From Candida dubliniensis CD36 (taxonomy: Eukaryota > Ascomycota > Pichiomycetes > Serinales > Debaryomycetaceae), in assembly GCF_000026945.1 (NCBI RefSeq), contig NC_012865.1, positions 1 to 64,000 on the forward strand: 64,000 bases of DNA, written 5' to 3'. Of the stretch, positions 19,269-26,444 are shown one piece after another. Position numbers and translations under genes: made by a program. The first letter of the stretch is position 1. Every line of letters starts with the position of its first letter. The notes beneath the pieces were generated by a model. It was not told the DNA's origin, searched no databases, and was given only the letters and a program-made list of their open reading frames with translations.

Positions 19269-19292
19269 GTACGGATGTTTAACTTCTGGTGT
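19269..19292. repeat. Nearly perfect inverted interstitial telomere unit
   Basis: Positions 19271-19292 match the reverse complement of the 22-bp telomere unit at 21 of 22 bases: ACGGATG, then TTTAACTTC where the telomere has TCTAACTTC, then TGGTGT. It is in G-strand orientation, pointing toward the chromosome interior. It is followed directly by hairpin copy 2. Confidence 0.9.
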
Positions 19293-19302
19293 TATTCTTC
19301 CT

Positions 19303-19321
19303 GGGGGTGCTTGTCACCCCC
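19303..19321. repeat. GGGGGTG-CTTGT-CACCCCC hairpin, copy 2
   Basis: Identical to 17969-17987. It sits 11 bp downstream of the interstitial telomere unit and just upstream of a TTACGGATG seed (about 19326). Confidence 0.85.
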
Positions 19322-19940
19322 TAAATTACGGATGAGAGCTTGTACTGATGCTAGATGTTCTACGAATGATGGCTTGTACGGACGCATCACAGTTACAGAT
19401 GCCTTTTAGTTCTACCAAGGGGCTGATTTTTGATCTACCCCTAGAGTAGTTTGTTTGTGTGTTTTTGGTATAGTTTCTCCACAAAATTACACCAAAAAAG
19501 CATCAGAGACTGTATTCCCACAAGAACCTCTACATTTCTATAATGAGAAGACCACTTATCAACCAATCCTTTGTTGACTATTCCTGGCCCATAAAACTAC
19601 CGTCCCACAATTACTGTAGGTTTATGTTTACCTCTGCCATACCAGCACTTGCACTTGTCGAGCCGTACAGATGTCAAACAAACTAGGTTATACTTTCAGG
19701 AGGTTTACCACCCCGACCTTGTTACATCTGCTTTATACATTTCGGCATAGCTCCAGTTTGGGGTATACTTGTTAAAATCTTAGAGAAGGTTAATTTTTGC
19801 GTGTACCTATGCCAATTTTTCAGGTGAAACTTTTATCTGTGGTTCAATTTTTTTCACCAATCAAAACTCAAGTAATCAACACTTCTTTTTCCTGCTCCTA
19901 CTCAACTTCAACACACTCTCGTTACACTCGAGTGCTCATT
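19322..19940. other. Subtelomere-to-core transition
   Basis: The last decayed seeds (TACGGACG near 19378, CCGTACAGATG near 19663) and the decayed third hairpin (about 19699) lie here. Beyond about 19750 the sequence becomes ordinary promoter DNA for the gene at 19941. I place the edge of the subtelomere at about 19.75 kb. Confidence 0.55.
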
Positions 19941-20270
19941 ATGCCTACTGCTGCTGGATTATTATTAAGTTCTGTCTTTGGCGCATCTGCCAGACTCCTC
20001 CAAACCGCCATGAGTGGCAGCCCATCCAAACTATCCTCCAAAATTATTGGCTACTCCACATTCATGGGCTTTTCCACCGCCATCTACCTCCTTGTCATCG
20101 ACCCAACTATCCAAAACACAAACCTGCTTTTCGAACGAAGATTGACCTTGTTGCGTGAACAAAGAGAAAAGAGAGCTGAATTCTACGACTTTGAACCTGC
20201 TACAAAACAACATCCATATAAAAGAGGTGCATTCACTCAACTTCTTGATAAATTCGGTGCTAAATACTAA
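19941..20270 (+). CDS. Small single-span membrane protein, mitochondrial type
   Basis: The ATG at 19941 gives 109 aa; the open frame extends upstream but has no earlier ATG. The N-terminus (MPTAAGLLLSSVFGASARLL) is hydrophobic with few charges. A membrane span follows (about 36-54, STFMGFSTAIYLLVIDP), then a charged helix (FERRLTLLREQREKRAEFYD) and a basic C-terminus. Size and layout resemble accessory subunits of respiratory complexes or other small inner-membrane proteins, but I cannot name the family. Its stop overlaps the stop of the convergent RTT106 gene by 4 bp. This is the first intact core gene after the subtelomere. Confidence 0.7.
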   Translation: MPTAAGLLLSSVFGASARLLQTAMSGSPSKLSSKIIGYSTFMGFSTAIYLLVIDPTIQNTNLLFERRLTLLREQREKRAEFYDFEPATKQHPYKRGAFTQLLDKFGAKY

Positions 20271-21439
20271 TTTTCCCGCGGACTTTCCTCATTTAAATCA
20301 CTATTATACTCCTCCTCAACATCACTCTCCTCTTCCCCCGACTCAAAATCATCATCTTCTTCCTCATCATCATCCTCGACATTCCCATTGTGTTCGTGTA
20401 CAATTTCGACCAGATCATCACTCTCCCCCTTAAACGTGCTATCTTGAATATACTGCATCTTTATAAATTCATCAATAACCCTGTAGAACTTTTCATCTAT
20501 CATGCCAAACTCCAACTCTCTTTCTTCCCGCTTCTTATTCAAGACCGTCATATTCAAACTGAATGTTTGGCGTGTGATATTGCTATAGCTGGTGTGCAAC
20601 ACTTGACTCGCCTCATACACCAATATCGGTTTCTTAAACCCAAATATAAAGTATGCTGGGTTCGTCTTATTCGCTTGTAAAAGAATCAACACCCCTTCTT
20701 TGGCTCCCTTGTGGCAATTCACCATAACCAACGTAGGCTCAGACGCACCATCAGTATTCATCGCAATCGCATTATCGTTATTCAAACTAAACGTGTTCCT
20801 AAAAATCGACACACACGGCAAGTAATTCATCATTTCAATCCCACAAAGCTTGAATTGGCGTTTAAAGTAATCAATGATCCGTTCTTGGATGGGATTTAAA
20901 GGGAGAGAGCCCCTTGCTGTAACAAACTTTGACTCAATGTCGGCAGGCAACTTGCCACTCTTGATCATCAGCTTCTTCACTGCATCCAAATTCATCTGAC
21001 AAATTATCGGGTCGGTACCGTCATGCATCCAAAAACACAAATAACAAATCGCCTTCTTCTGGGTGTTGGTGGTGTTCCCAAGTATCGGCAACAACAAACA
21101 AAGCTTGACGGTTTGGTCTAGTTCCGTAAATGTCATTTCCGGAACATTGGTCGATGGATTGACAATTGAAAGCGCGGGACTGGGATTCCCACCTTCCTCT
21201 ACCAAATGAAGCGTCAAATTCATTCTCTTCCTCACTGGCGAATAAAACGATATCTCGTTGATTTCAAAAATTATCATTTCCAGGGCAATTTCGCTACTCA
21301 ATTTCCTTTTCTTCGTACTCCCACTCAAATGCTCATACAACTTTTCAAACACAATAAAACTAGCCCCATCCTTCTCCACAACAGCCTTGATTTCATTCTG
21401 CAACTCGGTAGGCAACTCCCGAACCCATGCTGAATCCAT
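20267..21439 (-). CDS. RTT106: Rtt106-type histone chaperone
   Basis: From ATG 21439 the product is 390 aa. The open frame reaches further up but only through a TTG. The start MDSAWVRELPTELQNEI and the following helical region suit the N-terminal dimerisation part of Rtt106. The middle (about 60-330) would hold the double PH-like domain, with NPIQERIIDYFKRQFKLCGI and ANKTNPAYFIFGFKKPI. The C-terminus is a long Asp/Glu tract (about 345-390), usual for histone chaperones. Family role: it binds H3-H4 carrying H3K56 acetylation, deposits it during replication and helps silencing, in the nucleus. It shares a 71-bp divergent promoter with the Shu2-like gene and overlaps its convergent neighbour by 4 bp at the stops. 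Confidence 0.85.
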   Translation of the reverse strand: MDSAWVRELPTELQNEIKAVVEKDGASFIVFEKLYEHLSGSTKKRKLSSEIALEMIIFEINEISFYSPVRKRMNLTLHLVEEGGNPSPALSIVNPSTNVPEMTFTELDQTVKLCLLLPILGNTTNTQKKAICYLCFWMHDGTDPIICQMNLDAVKKLMIKSGKLPADIESKFVTARGSLPLNPIQERIIDYFKRQFKLCGIEMMNYLPCVSIFRNTFSLNNDNAIAMNTDGASEPTLVMVNCHKGAKEGVLILLQANKTNPAYFIFGFKKPILVYEASQVLHTSYSNITRQTFSLNMTVLNKKREERELEFGMIDEKFYRVIDEFIKMQYIQDSTFKGESDDLVEIVHEHNGNVEDDDEEEDDDFESGEEESDVEEEYNSDLNEESPREN

Positions 21440-21510
21440 TGTTGATAAATAGAAAGTCGCCAACTAATTTTTTTTTTTTTTTCGCGAAACAAATCACCAC
21501 TTTTCTTTAC

Positions 21511-21963
21511 ATGGACGAATTGTTTGACGCCAACGCAACGATCTTGCAATTACTACCAAGCACCCTCCCCGGCTTGATTGAAAAGCCTAGCATTGAGCGA
21601 TCCTTTAATCACGACAAGGCAGCTGTCTTAACCATGCTATTGGGATCGAAATTCACCAACGCGCTAGATCTCGCCCTAAGTCTGCAAATATCAGGCGACC
21701 TATCAAACCTAACTTTCACCCAAGCTGGCCTACAGTTGCCTACACATACAGATATGACAAACTGGTACTGTAATTGCATCGAATACCAATCATGCTACAC
21801 TTCCAACATGGACATAACCACCATAGCCGGTACCTCCTGGATCCACCAGATTTTGGGCACTCACGTGTTATCTCCGATTCCCATATGTAGTCATATACTA
21901 GCTATATTAATAATCAAATACAACCCGCAGCTCGACCTATCGTCGTGTGTGGGTCAAACTTGA
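21511..21963 (+). CDS. SWIM-domain protein, Shu2/Sws1-like
   Basis: The ATG at 21511 gives 150 aa. The C-terminal half has WYCNCIEYQSCYTSN and, further on, PICSHILAILIIKYNP. Together these form the C-x-C...C-x-H signature of a SWIM zinc finger. In yeasts a small SWIM protein of this layout is Shu2 (Sws1 in fission yeast), part of the Shu complex that helps Rad51 in error-free recombination repair. It is shorter than S. cerevisiae Shu2 (about 220 aa). It is divergent from RTT106 with 71 bp between starts. The family call rests on the zinc pattern and on the short upstream helical part, so it is probable but not certain. Confidence 0.6.
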   Translation: MDELFDANATILQLLPSTLPGLIEKPSIERSFNHDKAAVLTMLLGSKFTNALDLALSLQISGDLSNLTFTQAGLQLPTHTDMTNWYCNCIEYQSCYTSNMDITTIAGTSWIHQILGTHVLSPIPICSHILAILIIKYNPQLDLSSCVGQT

Positions 21964-22058
21964 ACAACCCAAAAAAAAAAAAAAAAAAAAAAAAAAATGA
22001 GCAAAAAATTTTTCTCTTGGTGATCACCACTACCACCACCAACCCATGTTCTAACCCT

Positions 22059-23978
22059 ATGACCTCCTCCTCATCAAACTCAGGCTCTCTGCGCTTTCGT
22101 GGAGACGCAGCTAGCTTTTCACCTAGCCAGTACCCAAACTACCAACAACAGTTCCACCCACAACAGTACATGGCCCAGCAGATCCCGGCCCAACAACAGT
22201 TCTACTACCAGTTCCCACAAACATACCCGGTAATGATGAATCAGATGTACCCAGTGTTTCCTTACCCCCCAGACCCATTTTTCCAACAACAGCAGCAACA
22301 GTACATGATGCAGCAACAGTACATCTACCACCAACCACCAAAACCACCAAAACCTACCAAACCACTAAAGGTGCCACCAAAAGAAAAACCGGACCCGCCC
22401 AAATTCCCCTTGTACATTAATACAACCAAATCCGAATTCCTCCAACGATTCAGCATAACCCAGGAGGCACGGTCAATAGACGAGCTCCAAAAAGCCAATA
22501 CATTACCCCACGAAAACGGACTAACTATCACCACCAACACCTTCCAAGTAATAGACTCTAACGACCACAACACCACCCTCATAAAAGAACAACCAGAAGA
22601 GCCGGCCAAAGCCCCAGCTCCGCCCGTGCCAACCACCAACTGGGCCTCTTTCCTTCAGTCGACAGCACCCCCACCACCAAAGAAAGTTGCAAAACCAAAA
22701 CCACCCACCACCCACACGACCCCCGTCCAACCACCAGCCGCCAAATTCGACATCAATACCGAATCTGCACAACCGTTGGGGGTGTTGTTGCTCAAAATCA
22801 TGTTTGACACCAACTACTCGGTCTTTACCACCTTGCCCACATTCGATATAAAACCAAGAGGCTTGACTAATACCGGCAACATCTGCTACATGAACTCGAT
22901 ATTACAAATCTTGATCCACTGTGACCCATTCAGCCGGTTGCTCAAACTTATAGAAACAAAATCAATAGGAAGCTTGGGCCCATCGTCGACACCATTACTA
23001 GATGCAACGATAGCCTTCTTCAACCAGTTCCAGGACACCTCCAAGGGGGCAGTATCTGCCGAACCTTTCTACACCCACTTGACTAAACTCGACAAATTTT
23101 CCCACTTGAAATGGGGACAGCAAGAAGACGCAGAAGAGTTTTTGGGGTACTACCTTGATGCACTTAATGAAGAGTTTTTGGCTGCCATCAAACAGTTGAA
23201 CACCCCGCAAGTCGATTCCTTGATACAGGCTTACGCCCAAGATCACGACGCCGAGGCTGTCGCCACATTCAAATTCAATGTCAAATCCACCATCAAGAGA
23301 ATCAAAAACGACACCGACCAGGACACCGACGGCGAATGGAGTCAGGTCAACAAGAAAAAGAATAGCTCCACCACCAAAATAGAAATCGACCCTACCCCAC
23401 TTAATATGATCTTTGGCGGCGAGTTCAAGTCCGTTGTCACCATACCCAAACAATCTTCGTCATTCCAAAAATCAATAACCCTAGACCCGTTCCAGCACGT
23501 GCAGTTGGACATATCGTCTGTCGACACCATCGAAGACGCATTCAAGCATCTAAACGAATCAGAAATCATAAGCTACACAAACAACAACAAGGAAATCCAA
23601 GTGAAAAAGCAAACATTTATTGAAAAATTTCCGAACGTATTGATAATACACCTAAAACGGTTCAGCTACTTGAAGGACCACGAAATCGGCGTCGAAAAGT
23701 TGAGAAAAAAAGTAGACTACAATCACGACCTAATAATACCGAAAGAAGTCATGGCAAAGGATACCGGCGTGCCAATAAGATACCAATTGGTCTCGGTGGT
23801 GTACCACCACGGAAGCAGTGCAGATGCCGGGCATTACACCAGCGACATATACAACGTCGGCCAATGGTGGAGAATAGACGATACCGCCGTCAAACAAATA
23901 AACAACGAAGAGGTGTTGAACGCTGGAACAGAGGAAAATATAAAGAATGCGTATATATTATTGTATAGGAGAATCTAA
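22059..23978 (+). CDS. UBP3: Ubiquitin-specific protease, Ubp3/USP10 type
   Basis: The frame opens earlier through a 27-base A-run, but the first sensible start is MTSSSSNSGSLRF at 22059, giving 639 aa. The N-terminal ~240 residues are Pro, Gln and Tyr-rich and disordered. The peptidase domain starts with GLTNTGNICYMNSILQ, where Cys276 is the nucleophile. It ends with SSADAGHYTSDIY (His592) and WWRIDDTAV (Asp partner). The long disordered N-terminus and domain length fit Ubp3, which with Bre5 removes ubiquitin from Sec23 and other targets and acts in ribophagy. Its stop codon overlaps by 4 bp the stop of the convergent GPI protein gene. Confidence 0.85.
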   Translation: MTSSSSNSGSLRFRGDAASFSPSQYPNYQQQFHPQQYMAQQIPAQQQFYYQFPQTYPVMMNQMYPVFPYPPDPFFQQQQQQYMMQQQYIYHQPPKPPKPTKPLKVPPKEKPDPPKFPLYINTTKSEFLQRFSITQEARSIDELQKANTLPHENGLTITTNTFQVIDSNDHNTTLIKEQPEEPAKAPAPPVPTTNWASFLQSTAPPPPKKVAKPKPPTTHTTPVQPPAAKFDINTESAQPLGVLLLKIMFDTNYSVFTTLPTFDIKPRGLTNTGNICYMNSILQILIHCDPFSRLLKLIETKSIGSLGPSSTPLLDATIAFFNQFQDTSKGAVSAEPFYTHLTKLDKFSHLKWGQQEDAEEFLGYYLDALNEEFLAAIKQLNTPQVDSLIQAYAQDHDAEAVATFKFNVKSTIKRIKNDTDQDTDGEWSQVNKKKNSSTTKIEIDPTPLNMIFGGEFKSVVTIPKQSSSFQKSITLDPFQHVQLDISSVDTIEDAFKHLNESEIISYTNNNKEIQVKKQTFIEKFPNVLIIHLKRFSYLKDHEIGVEKLRKKVDYNHDLIIPKEVMAKDTGVPIRYQLVSVVYHHGSSADAGHYTSDIYNVGQWWRIDDTAVKQINNEEVLNAGTEENIKNAYILLYRRI

Positions 23979-24274
23979 ATCAATGCAACGAGAACACCAG
24001 CAACAGCAGCACAACCCATCCCTAATCGTTTAGCACCATTCGACTCTATAACACTAACATTCGCAACCGACGAAGGCACGGCCTCTACCGTAGCAACATA
24101 ATCAAGCGTACACTCGCCAGTTAGCGTTAAGGTTGTAGGACCCGTTATCGTAACTACCTCGTCATTAACAGTAATTTCTGTGGATTCAGGACAGTATGTT
24201 GTATAATCGGTAACCAAAGACCAGGTGGTGGTATTAGAAGCAGCAACAACACTAAGCAAAATAAAGTAAAACAT
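23975..24274 (-). CDS. Small GPI-anchored cell-wall protein
   Basis: Product of 99 aa from ATG 24274. Residues 1-12 (MFYFILLSVVAA) form a short signal peptide. The mature part is Thr-rich with two Cys (YTTYCPESTEITVNDEVVTI and LTGECTLDY). A typical GPI-attachment end follows: SNGAKRLG with a likely omega site at Asn or Gly, then a hydrophobic tail GCAAVAGVLVALI. The YTTYCPEST motif is common in Candida wall proteins of the PGA/Ccw type. No enzyme domain is present; a structural wall role is inferred. It ends 1 base before the UBP3 stop codon, and the two stops share CTAA. Confidence 0.8.
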   Translation of the reverse strand: MFYFILLSVVAASNTTTWSLVTDYTTYCPESTEITVNDEVVTITGPTTLTLTGECTLDYVATVEAVPSSVANVSVIESNGAKRLGMGCAAVAGVLVALI

Positions 24275-24449
24275 GATTGATAAAGTGTAGGTAGTTGGCC
24301 TAGGTACTGGATTTTTTCTTGTTTAAATATTTTTTTTTTTTTCGCAGCTGGGCTGGCTAAACCGAAAAAAGAAAAAAAGGTGGCCCAGAATTTTTTGCTG
24401 GATGAATGACAAAACACGCGACTTTCATTAAACTATAAACTATAACTCT

Positions 24450-25295
24450 CTACCAACATTCGTAACCTCCATCTACAACCAAGTTATGACCAGTAGTGTA
24501 TGACGAAGCAGACTCCGATGCCAAGTACAAGATCGATCCAACAAACTCTTTTGGCTCAGCCATTCTCTTCATAGGGATCTTGGACTCCCACTCTGCTTTC
24601 ATCTCAGTGTGGCCACTAATAACGTTTCTCGTCAATGGCGTTAAAATGTACCCTGGCGACAACGTGTTGACTCTGATATTGTACTTGGCCCATTCACAGG
24701 CCAAACTCCTAGCCAAATGAATGACACCGGCTTTCGACATGTTGTACATACATTGTGGCTGTGGGTCGTTCACAATCGTTCCCGACATCGACCCAATTAA
24801 AATGATTGACCCCGTCATGTTGTTTTGAATTAATGGTCTAGCAAACGCTTGTGAAACGTAGAATGAACCCAACCCATTGACTTTCATAAGATTTTCAGCA
24901 TTCTTGGCAGGGTACTCTTCAGCTGGGAAATTCTCAGCGTATCCAGCAGTATTAACCAAAACACTCGAGATCTTGCCGTGGTGTTCATTAATGGCTTTGA
25001 ATGTCATGTCCACGGCCTCAGCATCACCAATATTACATGACCAGGCACTCACTTGCCCGATAGGTGACTCATATTTCCCTTTCATTTGTTCTTCCCCCCA
25101 TTGTAAAACGTCTCTTGCAGCTTGTTGTGTTCTCTCCAAGTTCATATCGACCAACGCAATATCAGCACCTTTGGCTAACAAGGCTCTCGATACAACAGCA
25201 GCTAAACCACCAGAGCCACCAGTTAATATGACTAACTTTCCATCCAAGCGGAAGCTTGGGACTATATTTTCGTATGACCAGTATGCGGATTCCAT
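24450..25295 (-). CDS. SOU1: NADPH-dependent sorbose/ketose reductase (SDR)
   Basis: The 281-aa product equals the length of C. albicans Sou1. It is a classical short-chain dehydrogenase. The cofactor loop is LTGGSGGLAAVVSRAL (about 24-39). The NAG-region equivalent is LVNTAGYAEN. The catalytic Ser lies in ILIGSMSG, and the Tyr and Lys in MYNMSKAG. The end is HNLVVDGGYECW. Sou1 reduces L-sorbose to sorbitol and permits growth on sorbose in C. albicans; Sou2 is a close paralogue, so the exact name could be either. Only one copy is present here, whereas I recall SOU1 and SOU2 as neighbours in C. albicans. It is cytosolic. Confidence 0.8.
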   Translation of the reverse strand: MESAYWSYENIVPSFRLDGKLVILTGGSGGLAAVVSRALLAKGADIALVDMNLERTQQAARDVLQWGEEQMKGKYESPIGQVSAWSCNIGDAEAVDMTFKAINEHHGKISSVLVNTAGYAENFPAEEYPAKNAENLMKVNGLGSFYVSQAFARPLIQNNMTGSIILIGSMSGTIVNDPQPQCMYNMSKAGVIHLARSLACEWAKYNIRVNTLSPGYILTPLTRNVISGHTEMKAEWESKIPMKRMAEPKEFVGSILYLASESASSYTTGHNLVVDGGYECW

Positions 25296-25891
25296 TATGT
25301 GTAGTAATAATGAAGAAGAAAGAAAAAAAAAATGGATGGTCCAAAAAAATCCTGAGGTTCCTCTGTTTATATATTTTCTGGAGACAAGGGGTGTGTGATG
25401 ACCGCCTTATTTCTTTTTTGTGGTTTCGGAAAGATATAAAAAATTGTTATGTATGATAACACCGTGGGAATTAGCTCCACGGAAGAATTATAAAAAAAAT
25501 GTCTATATACAGGACCAACGTTCTTTTTTAAATACCTTTCGATTGGCGGTTCTTTTTATAGATACCCACATACCCCTACATAGATTTGGAAATATCTTTA
25601 GATATAGGTGTTTGTGTAACACATGAATTGGCATCTAACGTCATCGTCCACCTTTTGAATTTCTTTTTCTGAAAGCATTTGGATGTGGAATTCTGTCATA
25701 TCGTTTCTTTTTGCGAGATTTTGATACCAAAAAAAAAAAAAAATAGGGCCAACCAAAGGTGCTTCCCCTCCCACTTGGCTGCCCAATCCGGCATGCCCAG
25801 CCGGTGGTATCCCCGCCTAATTTAAACTATATAAATGGCCCACCTTGGCCCACCTTGGCCCACCTCTTTTTTTTTTATCTACCCACCACCA
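25296..25891. other. Divergent intergenic region, SOU1-type gene and acetyltransferase
   Basis: This 596-bp space holds both promoters. It contains poly-A runs (25329-25332 region, 25730-25743) and, just before the acetyltransferase, a triplicated TTGGCCCACC (about 25840-25864) followed by a T-run. I see no RNA gene. Confidence 0.5.
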
Positions 25892-26341
25892 ATGTCATTC
25901 ACAATCAGACCTATTGAAGAAAAAGATAAACCAGAATGGTTGCACCTCTGGACTAGCTACATCGAGTTCTACAATTCACTCGACAAAATCACTCCTGAAA
26001 TCTCCAGCACTACCTTTGCTAGATTTCTTGATGCCGACGAGCCAGTATACTCTGTGGTAGCCGTCGACTCTACCAGCAAGATCATTGGGTTTGCTAATTA
26101 CTTGACCCACAGAAACACTTGGACAATCGAAGATGCACTTTACCTCAACGACTTGTTTGTCAGCTCCGAAAACAGATTACATGGCGTGGGAAGAAAGTTG
26201 ATTGAGTACATCTACACAGAAGCCGATAGATTAAACTGTAAGAAATGCTACTGGAGCACCCAATTTGAAAACCACCGTGCCCAATTGTTGTATACCAAAG
26301 TAGGCGTCAAAAGTGGGTTTTTATTATATAGAAGACCCTGA
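25892..26341 (+). CDS. GNAT-family N-acetyltransferase (Hpa2/Hpa3-like)
   Basis: The ATG at 25892 (MSFTIRPIEEKDKPEW) gives 149 aa. The GNAT fold is visible in order: beta1 FTIRPIEE, helix LWTSYIEFYN, beta4 IIGFANYLTH, then DALYLNDLFVSSENRLHGVG with the acetyl-CoA loop R-x2-G-x-G form (RLHGVGRKLIEYI), and the C-terminal NHRAQLLYTKVG motif. Length and motifs match yeast Hpa2/Hpa3, which acetylate histone tails, polyamines or D-amino acids. The substrate here cannot be told from sequence. It is probably cytosolic or nuclear; no signal is seen. Confidence 0.8.
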   Translation: MSFTIRPIEEKDKPEWLHLWTSYIEFYNSLDKITPEISSTTFARFLDADEPVYSVVAVDSTSKIIGFANYLTHRNTWTIEDALYLNDLFVSSENRLHGVGRKLIEYIYTEADRLNCKKCYWSTQFENHRAQLLYTKVGVKSGFLLYRRP

Positions 26342-26444
26342 TCAATGTACACGACCACAAAGATTTGTAAACAACTGTTGTTGTTGTTTTTTTTTTTTTT
26401 TTTTTTTTGCCTCTCTGAATCTTCTTCTCTTGTTTATCACGGCA

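Noticed and set aside
22119..22772. Minus-strand Val/Leu/Gly-rich frames
   Set aside because: Antisense of the Pro/Gln-rich disordered part of the deubiquitinase.
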